From assembly GCF_009812055.1 (NCBI RefSeq), contig NZ_WQNH01000023.1, forward strand, positions 1-64,000: a DNA stretch of 64,000 bases, given 5' to 3'. Below are positions 51,483 through 59,517 of this stretch, one piece after another. Origin of the DNA: Chelativorans xinjiangensis. GTDB lineage: Bacteria > Pseudomonadota > Alphaproteobacteria > Rhizobiales > Rhizobiaceae. Position 1 is the first letter of the stretch; each line of letters begins with the position of its first letter. The notes beneath the pieces were generated by a model. The model saw only the letters and a list, made by a program, of their open reading frames with translations. It was not told the DNA's origin and ran no database searches. The translations under genes were made by a program, and so were the position numbers.

Positions 51483-52541
51483 TCAGAACGCGTCCATCGG
51501 ATGCACGATCATGCCCTCGCGCAGGAGCTGCCCGCCTGCCGCCACGACGAGTTCGCCGATGTTGAGGCCCGAAAGCACCGGCACCCGGTCGCTGACGAGC
51601 GTGCCGATCTCCACTTTGCGCGGACTGACCGCGCCGGTCTCAGTGTTGTAGACCCAGACGCGAAAGGCGCCGTCAGCACGGGTGTCGACCGCGGCGATGG
51701 GCACGGAATAGACCTCTTGGGCTTGCGGCGCCGCGCTGTTGACGGCGACGGAGACGGTCATCCCGGGCAGGAGATTGACGCCGCTCGGCGGTGCCATGCC
51801 GAAGGTTACCTCGTAGGTCTGGGCGACAGCGTCGGCTTCGGTGTTATGCTCGCGATATTCGAGCGGGTAGCGCTTGTCCGTCCCCGGGATCGCCGCCTCG
51901 GCCTCGATAAGGTCGGGGTCGTTGACCAGCCGGAGAACGTCTTCCGGCACGGAGATCTTGACGCGGAACTCGCTGATGTCCTGGATACGCAGGACCTCTT
52001 GGCCGGCTTGCACATTGGTGTAGGCGTCGGTGAGGCGGCGTGTGATCAGCGCATCGAATGGGGCTTCGATCGTGGTATTGGAAAGGTCGCGTAAGGCGTT
52101 CTCGGCCGCCACCTTCTTCAGCTCATAGTCGGTCTCCGATTGGTCGAAGGCGGCACGCGAGATGGAATTGCTGCCAAGCAGCTTTTCCTTGCGCTCGAAA
52201 TCTGCCTTGGCGAGTTCGGCGGAGAGCTTCGCCTGGCGCAGTGCAAGCTCGTAATCGGTCGGGTCGAGGGCGGCCAGAAGGGCGCCCTTCTCGATCTTCG
52301 TGCCTTCGCTGACCGGCATCTCGATCAGTTCACCGCCGACGCGGAAGGAGACGTCGACCGTGCTGACCGGCGCCAGCCGGCCGACGAAATTGCGCGTGCC
52401 GATAGCGGCGGACTGTGAGACCGGCTCGATCGCCACGGTCTGAACCTGCGGTTCCGCGGCCTTGTTGGCTTCGCTTTCCGAGCAGGCGGCAAGAAGGAGG
52501 GCGGCCAGCGCCAGTGCGCCGGAGCGATAAAATGCGGACAT
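51483..52541 (-). CDS. RND efflux periplasmic adaptor (membrane fusion) lipoprotein
   Basis: A 352-residue adaptor. Lipobox LLAAC at about residues 16-20. Then the lipoyl/barrel-sandwich start (VDVSFRVGGELIEMPVSEGT), a coiled-coil hairpin about residues 95-145 (LRQAKLSAELAKADFERKEK), and the beta-barrel and membrane-proximal parts (LLPGMTVSVAVNS). It links the pump to an outer-membrane channel encoded elsewhere. 47 bases before the pump gene. Confidence 0.93.
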   Translation of the reverse strand: MSAFYRSGALALAALLLAACSESEANKAAEPQVQTVAIEPVSQSAAIGTRNFVGRLAPVSTVDVSFRVGGELIEMPVSEGTKIEKGALLAALDPTDYELALRQAKLSAELAKADFERKEKLLGSNSISRAAFDQSETDYELKKVAAENALRDLSNTTIEAPFDALITRRLTDAYTNVQAGQEVLRIQDISEFRVKISVPEDVLRLVNDPDLIEAEAAIPGTDKRYPLEYREHNTEADAVAQTYEVTFGMAPPSGVNLLPGMTVSVAVNSAAPQAQEVYSVPIAAVDTRADGAFRVWVYNTETGAVSPRKVEIGTLVSDRVPVLSGLNIGELVVAAGGQLLREGMIVHPMDAF

Positions 52542-52566
52542 GGGACGCTATCCTATTTACAGGCGC

Positions 52567-53163
52567 CTATTTACAGGCGGTTGCAGCCAGTTCGTCGAGT
52601 TTTTCGAGGAGTTCGGCCCGCTTTTCGGGCGGGAAGATGCCGATATCGAGAAGGGCGTGGAACATGAGACCGTCGGCTGCCGCCCACAAGAGGGCAGCCA
52701 TGTCCCGATCCTCACACTCCTGTCGAACCTGTTCCCAGCGCTTTGCGAGTTCCGCGTGGAGGGGAGTGAGCATTTCGGGGTCTTCCGCCGCCACGGCCAG
52801 GATGGCCCTGCTGAGAGTCGGATCGAGGCACTCCTTGTTCGCGGTCGTCCTGATGATGGCCCTCAGCGTGGGGTTGGGGCCATCGGCAAACTCTTCGCGA
52901 AAGGCCTCGAGCAGCTGGATCGTGTTCTGCAACATCCGATCGAGCATGCCCTTGAGCAGGCGTTCCTTGTTGGGAAAGTTGTAGAGCACGCCGCCCTTGC
53001 TGAGGCCGGCTTCGCGCGCCACGCCGTCAATCGTCAGATGGGCGGCGCCGTCGCGCTTCACGATGCGCTGCGCGGCATCCAGGATCTCCTCGCTAGAATT
53101 CGAGGCACGCCGGTCTGCCCGCGCCGTCGTGGTGGTCGTTTCGCTCATCATTTCACTCATCAT
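52567..53163 (-). CDS. TetR/AcrR family repressor of the efflux operon
   Basis: About 198 residues. N-terminal DNA-binding domain: SSEEILDAAQRIVKRDGAAH, DGVAREAGLSKGGVLYNFPN, KERLLKGMLDRML. The C-terminal helical domain is of the TetR_C type. Several ATGs are close together (53163, 53160, 53151, 53148) with no clear ribosome site; the longest of them is given. First gene of the operon with the adaptor 25 bases downstream. It likely represses its own promoter through the palindromes at 53260-53293. Confidence 0.9.
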   Translation of the reverse strand: MMSEMMSETTTTTARADRRASNSSEEILDAAQRIVKRDGAAHLTIDGVAREAGLSKGGVLYNFPNKERLLKGMLDRMLQNTIQLLEAFREEFADGPNPTLRAIIRTTANKECLDPTLSRAILAVAAEDPEMLTPLHAELAKRWEQVRQECEDRDMAALLWAAADGLMFHALLDIGIFPPEKRAELLEKLDELAATACK

Positions 53164-53259
53164 TCCGTGTGCCCGTCCGGGAATGCGGGCCATGGTCAGG
53201 TGCCGCATTCCCGGAGTGCAAAGACTTGGGAGGTCAATTCGACGCTGAGTTCTTACTCA

Positions 53260-53293
53260 ACCGTCCAGACGGTACATATACCGTCCAGTTGGT
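53260..53293. promoter_or_regulatory. Tandem TetR operators
   Basis: ACCGTCCAGACGGT at 53260-53273 is a palindrome (ACCGTC/GACGGT). A related copy, ACCGTCCAGTTGGT, lies at 53280-53293, exactly 20 bases later, about two helical turns. Both lie in the promoter of the tetR-MFP-RND operon. Confidence 0.75.
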
Positions 53294-53301
53294 ACAGTCA
53301 A
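53273..53301 (-). promoter_or_regulatory. Promoter of the tetR-MFP-RND operon
   Basis: On the minus strand TTGACT (53296-53301) and TATGTA (53273-53278) are separated by exactly 17 bases. One operator palindrome fills the spacer and the other begins at the -10, an arrangement that would block RNA polymerase when the repressor is bound. Confidence 0.65.
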
Positions 53302-53382
53302 GAGGTATGTTGCGGCGCAATAGAAGATGCCGCTGCCGCCCCGCGACGGTCGATCCCGATGCCGGTGCTTTTGCGCAAGCAA

Positions 53383-53398
53383 ATGCAAACGATTGCAT
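53383..53398. promoter_or_regulatory. LacI-type operator near the amidohydrolase remnant
   Basis: ATGCAAACGATTGCAT shares the 14-base core TGCAAACGATTGCA with the site at 56046-56061 before the M24 operon. It lies immediately upstream of the gene remnant at 53404-53572, suggesting that the lost gene belonged to the same regulon. Confidence 0.6.
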
Positions 53399-53403
53399 TT
53401 CGC

Positions 53404-53572
53404 CTCCATCGTGTTGCAGGCCGGACCGGCCAATGTCGACACGGTCATGGTGGACGGCGTTGTCCGCAAGCGGGCAGGGCGGCTGCTTGCGGCCGACCTC
53501 GACCGCCGCGCGGACGAGCTTGCCGCCTCCGGTGCGCGAATTCTCACCGAATTCCGCAGTGCCCAGAGTTGA
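53404..53572 (+). pseudogene. C-terminal remnant of an amidohydrolase
   Basis: The frame reads VLQAGPANVDTVMVDGVVRKRAGRLL, then ADLDRRADELAASGARIL and ends TGA at 53570-53572. This matches the last 50 or so residues of TRZ/ATZ-type cytosine-deaminase-like amidohydrolases (the NVDTVxVDGxxxKxxGxLL strand pair and final helix). The catalytic barrel, of more than 350 residues, is absent; sequence upstream of about 53399 is non-coding. A deletion that left only the tail is the simplest reading. Confidence 0.65.
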
Positions 53573-53578
53573 AGCTGG

Positions 53579-54637
53579 TCAGGCCAGTTTCCCGGCAACA
53601 AAGTCGGCAGCCATAGGGCGATAGGCCCAGGCGATATTGTTGCAGACGTGATTGCCATCCGGGTAGATCACAAGTTCCGCACTGTCCGCCCAGGCAGCGC
53701 AGCGCTCGGCTTCTCCCGGCGGAAAGATGCGGTCCTTGCCGCCGTGGATGATGAGCGTCGGGCAGGAGGCTGGAAGGGTGCCCGCAAGGGTGAAGGCGCG
53801 CGCCCGCTCCGCCGCCTCTTCCATGTCGGCGGCGCCAAGTGCGTAGGTCATGTTGTCACGGTAGACCGGCGGGAAACCTGGCCACATGGCCGCCAGATCG
53901 TGAAAGCCGTTGATGGAGACCACGGCCTTCAGGCCGGGTATGGCACCGGCAGCTCTCAGCGCCAGGTGGCCGCCGAAGGCCATGCCCACCAGCGCGATGC
54001 CGTCGGCAATTCCGGGCACGCCATGAACGTGTTCGACAACGGCGGCGAGCGCGGGGCCGATATCCGCCCTGAGCGGCCCGAGGCTGCGGCCTTCGCCCTG
54101 ACCCGGCCCGTCGACCGACAGCGTCGCAAGGCCGCGTTTCAGGAAATGCGCTTCGAGCGCCGGAAACTCCTCCTTCGTGGAGTCGGAGCCGGGGATGAGA
54201 ATGGCGAGAGGGTAGGGTGCGGTGCCGCGCACCGGCTTGCGTAGCGCCGCCCGGATGACACCGCCTTCGAAAGGGATCGACAGAATTTCGCCCGGCGGAT
54301 CGAGCATCGGCAATGCCCGCGCATAGGCTTCGCACTTTGCGCGGGCTGCCGCGTTCTTCTGGGCGATGTCGTCGAAGAACATGAATTGTGCGAAGTGATA
54401 GAACAAGCTCGCGCGGGCAAAGGCCTCGCCCGCTGTCACGCGACGGCCGAGAGACAGAGCTTCTTCTCCAGCGGCCCGGTGGCGTTCGCCTTCCGCGGTC
54501 CAGGCGCGGCACCAGTTCTCCCAGGTGCCGGCAGCCTCCATCACCGCCTTCGCCGTGGTCGAGGGGATGCCGGCCACCTCCATGCGCGGCAGCCAGTGGC
54601 CGGCGACTTCCATGAGGCGGTTTTCCGTAGCGGCCAT
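53579..54637 (-). CDS. Alpha/beta hydrolase lacking the catalytic serine
   Basis: A 352-residue protein of the FrsA / 2,6-dihydropseudooxynicotine hydrolase-like group: helical N-terminal part with WENWCRAWTAEGERH, then the core LAILIPGSDSTKEEFPALE, LSVDGPGQGEGRSLG, TLIIHGGKDRIFPPGEAE (acid) and YPDGNHVCNN (His). At the nucleophile elbow, where GxSxGG is expected, the sequence is GMAFGG: Ala at residue 220. The GCC codon is clear on both strands. It may be inactive on esters or use other chemistry. Ends 6 bases from the amidohydrolase remnant, convergently. Confidence 0.88.
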   Translation of the reverse strand: MAATENRLMEVAGHWLPRMEVAGIPSTTAKAVMEAAGTWENWCRAWTAEGERHRAAGEEALSLGRRVTAGEAFARASLFYHFAQFMFFDDIAQKNAAARAKCEAYARALPMLDPPGEILSIPFEGGVIRAALRKPVRGTAPYPLAILIPGSDSTKEEFPALEAHFLKRGLATLSVDGPGQGEGRSLGPLRADIGPALAAVVEHVHGVPGIADGIALVGMAFGGHLALRAAGAIPGLKAVVSINGFHDLAAMWPGFPPVYRDNMTYALGAADMEEAAERARAFTLAGTLPASCPTLIIHGGKDRIFPPGEAERCAAWADSAELVIYPDGNHVCNNIAWAYRPMAADFVAGKLA

Positions 54638-54659
54638 GGGAGGGTTCCTGTTGCCGAGC

Positions 54660-54766
54660 TAGATCATTTCACCATTTCATGGAAACGGCGAAACGATCTA
54701 ACCTTTTATCTTGCCGCAATTCCGGACGGAAAACCGGTTCCCACTTTTCCTGGAATTGCTTCTAGA
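54660..54766. repeat. Rhizobial REP-like intergenic repeat
   Basis: Starts TAGATCATTTC and ends TCTAGA. Contains CCGGACGGAAAACCGGTTCC and the outer inverted arms TAGATCATTTC / GAAACGATCTA. I recognise it as the repeat widespread between genes in Hyphomicrobiales (typical string GTGGGAACCGGTTTTCCGTC). Its end covers the stop codon (54762-54764) of the neighbouring lacI gene. Confidence 0.8.
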
Positions 54767-55853
54767 GGGGGCGGACGCGCGGTTTAGCCGTGTCCCCGTC
54801 TTGCCCGTTCGGGGCGTGGATGGCGCGGGTCGAGCCGCGGACGATCAGTTCGATGGGGAGCACGATATGTTCCGCCTCGTATTCGCCGGGCGGGCGCTCG
54901 ATCATTTTGACCAGCAATTGCCCGGCTTCGAAGCCGACCTTGTTGGACTGGATGCGGATGGTGGTGAGGGGTGGCTGCATCCGCTCCACCATCGGCATGT
55001 CGTTGTAGCCGGTCACCGACACGTCCTCCGGGCAGCGCCGGCCGTGCCGGGAAAGCGCGGCGATGGCGCCGACCGCCAGCCGGTCGTTCGAGCAGACAAT
55101 GGCCGTGAACTCGGCGCCGCTCGCCAAAAGCTCCTCCACGCAACGTTCGCCTTCCGCCTCGTTGAAAGCATTGGCGAAGACGACGAGGCCGGGATCGTCC
55201 GCGAGCCCCATCGGCCCCCGATATTTCTCGAAGCCGGCATAGCGGGCGGCGCCCGTCGACAGGGACTGGGGGCCCGCGATGTTGGCGACGCGCCGGTGAC
55301 CGAGCGAGACGAGATGGGTGAGCACCCGGCGGATGCCTTCCGCCTCGTCGTTGACGACGGAGGCCACGGTGCTGTCGTCCACCCGCCGGTTGACGGTGAT
55401 GACCGGCAACCCCTCGGCGGCCAGCTTGGAGACGGCGGCGTCCTCGCGCTCGACGCTCGCCAGGATCAGCCCGTCGACGCCGCGCGAGCGGAAGGTTTCG
55501 ACAAGGCCGGTCTCGCGGCGCATGTCGCCATCGGTGTTGCCGAGGATGGCGACGTAGCCGCGGCTTGCCAGCGCATCCTCCACACCGCGGATGATCGGCG
55601 GGAACACGGGGTTGGTGATGTCGGGCACGACGACGCCGATGGTGCGCGTGCGATTGGTCTTGAGCGAATAGGCGGCCGCGTTCTGGCGGTAGTCGAGCCG
55701 CTCGCTCGCTTTCAATATCTGCTCGGCCACCTCCGGCGTGATGAGATGCCGCGTGCGCGGATCGAGCGCGCGGGAAACCGTCGAGACATGGACCCCTACC
55801 GCATTGGCAACGTCCTTGAGCGTCACGCGTTTCTTGATGGACGTCTTCTGCAT
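54762..55853 (-). CDS. LacI family regulator of the M24/E1-E2 operon
   Basis: A 363-residue regulator. HTH near residues 11-33 (TLKDVANAVGVHVSTVSRAL), hinge KASERLDYRQNAAAYSLKTN, effector domain (TIGVVVPDITNPVFPPIIRG, AIVCSNDRLAVGAIAAL, VTGYNDMPMVERMQPPLTTI). ATG at 55853 is chosen because in-frame codons before it run into the operator region. It is divergent from the operon at 56153, and related CG-centred palindromes lie before both. Autoregulation and control of the operon are inferred. Confidence 0.92.
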   Translation of the reverse strand: MQKTSIKKRVTLKDVANAVGVHVSTVSRALDPRTRHLITPEVAEQILKASERLDYRQNAAAYSLKTNRTRTIGVVVPDITNPVFPPIIRGVEDALASRGYVAILGNTDGDMRRETGLVETFRSRGVDGLILASVEREDAAVSKLAAEGLPVITVNRRVDDSTVASVVNDEAEGIRRVLTHLVSLGHRRVANIAGPQSLSTGAARYAGFEKYRGPMGLADDPGLVVFANAFNEAEGERCVEELLASGAEFTAIVCSNDRLAVGAIAALSRHGRRCPEDVSVTGYNDMPMVERMQPPLTTIRIQSNKVGFEAGQLLVKMIERPPGEYEAEHIVLPIELIVRGSTRAIHAPNGQDGDTAKPRVRPL

Positions 55854-55906
55854 GGTGGCTGGTGCGGCTCCGGAATCAAACGAACTCCGGCCAGAATACC
55901 GTTTCG

Positions 55907-55920
55907 TGCAAACGTTTTCA
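55907..55920. promoter_or_regulatory. LacI-type operator before the regulator gene
   Basis: TGCAAACGTTTTCA has a perfect AAACGTTT centre and 12 of 14 palindromic positions. It lies 54 bases upstream of the lacI ATG at 55853 and resembles the sites at 56046 and 53383. Confidence 0.6.
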
Positions 55921-56018
55921 AATGCACGGAGCGGGGGGCGTCGGTTGGGCCCAATCCGGAAGAGCGGGCCTCTCGACGGCGGGAAAGGCGAACGTGAACC
56001 GCATGTCCGATCTTGCGA

Positions 56019-56047
56019 TTGACACCGTGCATCGATGATGGTTATGT
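56019..56047 (+). promoter_or_regulatory. Promoter of the M24/E1-E2 operon
   Basis: Perfect -35 TTGACA at 56019-56024, a 17-base spacer, and -10 TTATGT at 56042-56047. The LacI operator begins at the last bases of the -10. Confidence 0.75.
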
Positions 56048-56061
56048 GCAAACGATTGCAC
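56046..56061. promoter_or_regulatory. LacI-type operator overlapping the operon promoter
   Basis: GTGCAAACGATTGCAC: arms GTGCAA/TTGCAC around a CG centre. It starts at the -10 element and extends over the expected transcription start, a classical repressor position. Confidence 0.75.
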
Positions 56062-56152
56062 CAGCCACACAGTGCTGGGAAAAGACATCAGCGGCACGCA
56101 TCACCGGTGACGGCCATACCTCAATGAACGCCGAAACCGGGAGGAGGAGGCG

Positions 56153-57469
56153 ATGAACGAACATATCCTGCAACCGCGTGAGATCGATGTGGGCGCAGCA
56201 CTGAGAGAGGCGCTGGCGCCCAACTGGCGCTGGGACCGGGCGATCCCCGCCCCCGGTCATATGAGCGTCGACTTCGAGGTGCGCGTCGACCACCGCCGCA
56301 TGCATGCCTATCGGCTGGCCAGGGCGCGTCAGGCGTTGAAGAATTCAAAGTGCGGCGCGCTGCTGCTCTTCGACGTCAACAATATCCGTTACGTGACCTC
56401 CACCAAGATCGGCGAATGGGAGCGCGACAAGCTGTGCCGCTTCGCGCTGCTTGCCGGCGACAACGAGCCGGTGCTGTGGGATTTCGGCTCGGCCGCGGTG
56501 CATCACCGCCTCTATTGCGACTGGATGCCGGAAAGCCACTTCCGCGCCGGCATGCTGGGCATGCGCGGTACGGTGCCGCCTGCGGTGGGGCTGATGAAGG
56601 CGCATGCGGAGGAGATTGCGGACCTCTTGCGCCAGGCTGGCGTGGCGGACATGCCTGTCGGCGTCGATCTTGCAGAGACGGCAATGCTCTTCGAGCTTCA
56701 AAGGGCGGGGCTCGACGTCGTCGATGGGCAGCAGATCATGCTCGATGCGCGCGAGATCAAGAACATCGATGAGATCGTGCTCTTGAACCAAGCCGCCGCG
56801 ATGGTGGACGGCGTCTACCATATGATCTGGGAGGAGCTGAAGCCGGGAGTGCGCGAGAACGACATCGTGGCTGCGGCCAACAAGATGCTCTACGAGATGG
56901 GCTCGGACGACGTTGAGGCGATCAACGCGATCGCCGGCGAGCGCTGCAATCCGCACCCGCACAATTTCACCGACCGGCTGATCCGCCCCGGCGACCAGGC
57001 CTTTTTCGACATCCTGCAGTCCTACCAAGGCTACCGCACCTGCTACTACCGCACGTTCAATGTCGGTCGCGCGACGCCGGTGCAGCGGGACGCCTATGTG
57101 AAGTGCCGGGAGTGGCTTGACGCAGCGATCGCGCTCATCAGGCCGGGTGTTTCCACCGATACAGTGGCCAGCGTCTGGCCGAAGGCGGAGGAGTTCGGCT
57201 TCCCCTCTGAAATGGCTGCATTCGGGTTGCAGTTCGGCCACGGGCTTGGGCTGGCACTGCACGAGCGGCCCATCATCTCCCGCCTCGTCTCGCTGGACAA
57301 CCCGATGGAGATCAAGACCGGCATGGTCTTCGCGCTGGAGACCTACTGCCCGGCCACCGACGGCTATTCGGCGGCGCGCATCGAGGAGGAGGTGGTGGTG
57401 ACCGATACGGGCTGCGAGGTGATCTCCCGCTTCCCCGCCGAGGAACTGCCCATCGCCAACCGCTACTGA
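56153..57469 (+). CDS. M24 family (creatinase/aminopeptidase P-like) protein with altered metal site
   Basis: A 438-residue protein with pita-bread fold, resembling DddP/Xaa-Pro aminopeptidase relatives: ALLLFDVNNIRYVTSTKIGE in the N-terminal domain, AREIKNIDEIVLLNQAAAMV linking to the catalytic domain. Metal ligands by alignment: D286 (FFDILQS), position 297 is Cys instead of the second Asp (GYRTCYYRTF, normally GYxxDxTRT), H363 (FGHGLGLALHE), E396 (FALETY) and E411 (RIEEEV). Four of five ligands are kept. GGAGGAGG precedes the ATG. First gene of a catabolic operon; substrate unknown, peptidase activity doubtful. Confidence 0.85.
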   Translation: MNEHILQPREIDVGAALREALAPNWRWDRAIPAPGHMSVDFEVRVDHRRMHAYRLARARQALKNSKCGALLLFDVNNIRYVTSTKIGEWERDKLCRFALLAGDNEPVLWDFGSAAVHHRLYCDWMPESHFRAGMLGMRGTVPPAVGLMKAHAEEIADLLRQAGVADMPVGVDLAETAMLFELQRAGLDVVDGQQIMLDAREIKNIDEIVLLNQAAAMVDGVYHMIWEELKPGVRENDIVAAANKMLYEMGSDDVEAINAIAGERCNPHPHNFTDRLIRPGDQAFFDILQSYQGYRTCYYRTFNVGRATPVQRDAYVKCREWLDAAIALIRPGVSTDTVASVWPKAEEFGFPSEMAAFGLQFGHGLGLALHERPIISRLVSLDNPMEIKTGMVFALETYCPATDGYSAARIEEEVVVTDTGCEVISRFPAEELPIANRY

Positions 57470-57508
57470 AGCCGGACGGCCTGCTTTGAAGAACGAGGAG
57501 AGCGCTCG

Positions 57509-58534
57509 ATGAATGTGCGCCAGAAGCCAGGCGCGGCCGCCCGCGTCAACGACGATATCGCGTCCGAGACGCGGCTCGATCTTTACCGGCGCCAGGTGGA
57601 GATCCGCGATTTCGAGAAACGGGCCTACGACCTGTTCCTGCAGAACCTCGTCAAGGGGACGAGCCACCTGTCGCTCGGCCAGGAGGCGATTGCGGCGGGC
57701 TTCGCGGTGGCCATGAAGGAAGGGGACAAGTCCTTCTGCACCTATCGCGGACATGCGCACACACTGGCGCGCGGCGTCGACATGGAGGCGGTGCTGGGCG
57801 AGCTCATGCAGCGCGACAACGGGCTGATGCGCGGCAAGGGCGGGTCGATGCATCTGACCTCCGTCGACCACGGCGTGATGGGCTCCTACGCCATCATCGG
57901 CGCGCATCTGCCGATTGCCTGCGGCGCGGCGTGGCGGGCGCAGTATCTCGGCGATGACGATGTGTCGGTCTGCTTCTTCGGTGACGGCACGACCAATATC
58001 GGTGCCTTTCACGAGGCGTTGAACTTCGCCGCCGTCTGGAAGCTGCCGGTGGTCTTTTGCTGCGAGAACAACCTCTACATGGAATATACGCCCATCGGCG
58101 AGGTGACGGCGGTGGAGAATCCGGCCGCTGACCGGGCCTCCGCCTATGGGCTTGAAAGCATCATCGTCGACGGCAACGACGCGGACGCGGTCTATCGCGC
58201 GGCTGAGGCCGCCTTTGCCAAGGCACGGGCTGGCGAGGGGCCGTCGCTGATCGAGTGCAAGACCTACCGCCACTCAGGCCATTCGCGCGCCGACCCCGGC
58301 AAATACCGCCCGGAAGGGGAGTTGGAGAAATGGCTGGAGCGGGATCCGGTGAAGGTCTACCGGGCGCGGCTTTCCGAGTTCGGCTTTTCCGAAAAAGAGA
58401 TCGCCGCCATCGAGCGGGAGAGCAAGGCGAAGGTGGACGCCGCGACGGAGGCCTGCAAGGGGGCGCCGCCGCCGCCGGATGAGATTCTTGCGACCGATGT
58501 TTATGCCGATGGGGGCTGGGCATGGCGGAACTGA
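57509..58534 (+). CDS. Thiamine-diphosphate-dependent dehydrogenase E1 component alpha subunit
   Basis: A 341-residue E1 alpha of the pyruvate/acetoin dehydrogenase group. ThDP motif GDGTTNIGAFHEALNFAAVW ... ENN, preceded by GSMHLTSVDHGVMGSYAIIG and followed by the phosphorylation-loop-like YRHSGHSRADPGKYR. It decarboxylates a 2-oxo acid or cleaves a diketone-like substrate and passes the acyl group to lipoyl E2. It overlaps the E1 beta gene by 13 bases. Substrate is not set by sequence; the usual choices are pyruvate or acetoin. Confidence 0.92.
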   Translation: MNVRQKPGAAARVNDDIASETRLDLYRRQVEIRDFEKRAYDLFLQNLVKGTSHLSLGQEAIAAGFAVAMKEGDKSFCTYRGHAHTLARGVDMEAVLGELMQRDNGLMRGKGGSMHLTSVDHGVMGSYAIIGAHLPIACGAAWRAQYLGDDDVSVCFFGDGTTNIGAFHEALNFAAVWKLPVVFCCENNLYMEYTPIGEVTAVENPAADRASAYGLESIIVDGNDADAVYRAAEAAFAKARAGEGPSLIECKTYRHSGHSRADPGKYRPEGELEKWLERDPVKVYRARLSEFGFSEKEIAAIERESKAKVDAATEACKGAPPPPDEILATDVYADGGWAWRN

Positions 58535-59499
58535 CCTATCGAGAAGCGGTGGCGCGCGGCATCGCGCAGGAACTGGAGCGGGACGAGCGGGTCGTCTTCC
58601 TGGGCGAGGACGTGGCCAAGGCCGGCGGCGTGTTCAAGGCGACGGTGGGGCTTTACGAGCAGTTCGGGCCGAAGCGCGTGCGCGACACGCCGATCTCCGA
58701 GCAGGCGATCCTGGGTGCGGCCATGGGGGCGGCGATGACGGGGCTGAGGCCGATTGCGGAGATCATGTTCTCCGACTTCCTTGCCGTGTGCTTCGACTAT
58801 ATCGCCAACGAGTTCCCGAAGTCCCGCTACATGTCGAATGGCCAGCTCCAGTGCCCGCTGGTGGTGCGGACCGGCAATGGCGCGGGCTCGCGCTTCGGCG
58901 CGCAGCACTCCCAGTCCGTCGAGAACTGGGCGATGATGATCCCGGGGCTGAAGGTGGTGGCGCCGTCTTCGCCAGTGGATGTGATCGGGCTTCTGGCGGC
59001 AGCGGTGCGCGATCCCGATCCGGTGGTCTTCTTCGAGCATAAGTCGCTCTACGGCACGAAGGGGGAAGTGCCGGACGGGGAGATCGTCGACCGGCTCGGC
59101 ACGGCGAAGGTGGTGCGCGCGGGCAGCAATGCCACCATCCTGGCGCTGGCGCTGATGGTGCCGCGCGCGCTTGAGGCTGCCGAAAAGCTGAAGGCCGAGC
59201 ATGGCATCGATGCCGAGGTGATCGACGTGCGCTCGCTCGTGCCGCTCGACACACAGACCATTCTTTCTTCGGTGGCGAAGACGGGGAGGCTCTTCACCGT
59301 CGAAGAGAACCCGCGTCTGTGCGGGTGGGGAGCGGAGATCGCCTCCATCGTGGCGGACGAGGCGTTCTACGATCTCGACGGCCCGGTGGTGCGGATCACG
59401 ACGCCGCATATCCCGCTGCCGGCGGCCGACAATCTGGAAGACATCGTCCTGCCGACGCCCGAGCGCATCGCCGAGCGCGTGCGCCGGGCAATGGCGTGA
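58522..59499 (+). CDS. Thiamine-diphosphate-dependent dehydrogenase E1 component beta subunit
   Basis: A 325-residue transketolase-like beta subunit: LTYREAVARGIAQELERDER, FLGEDVAKAGGVFKATVGLY, RVRDTPISEQAILGAAMGAA, RFGAQHSQSVENWAMMIPGL and the C-terminal EVIDVRSLVPLDTQTIL. Pairs with the alpha subunit; the start lies inside the end of that gene (13-base overlap). The aldehyde dehydrogenase follows 18 bases later. Confidence 0.94.
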   Translation: MAELTYREAVARGIAQELERDERVVFLGEDVAKAGGVFKATVGLYEQFGPKRVRDTPISEQAILGAAMGAAMTGLRPIAEIMFSDFLAVCFDYIANEFPKSRYMSNGQLQCPLVVRTGNGAGSRFGAQHSQSVENWAMMIPGLKVVAPSSPVDVIGLLAAAVRDPDPVVFFEHKSLYGTKGEVPDGEIVDRLGTAKVVRAGSNATILALALMVPRALEAAEKLKAEHGIDAEVIDVRSLVPLDTQTILSSVAKTGRLFTVEENPRLCGWGAEIASIVADEAFYDLDGPVVRITTPHIPLPAADNLEDIVLPTPERIAERVRRAMA

Positions 59500-59517
59500 G
59501 GGCGGAGGAGGTTCACG

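Noticed and set aside
53327-53400. ATG-started N-terminal part of the amidohydrolase-tail frame as a real gene start
   Set aside because: Residues before VLQAGPANVD are Cys/Arg-rich, pass through the operator palindrome and match no family; treated as non-coding next to a remnant.
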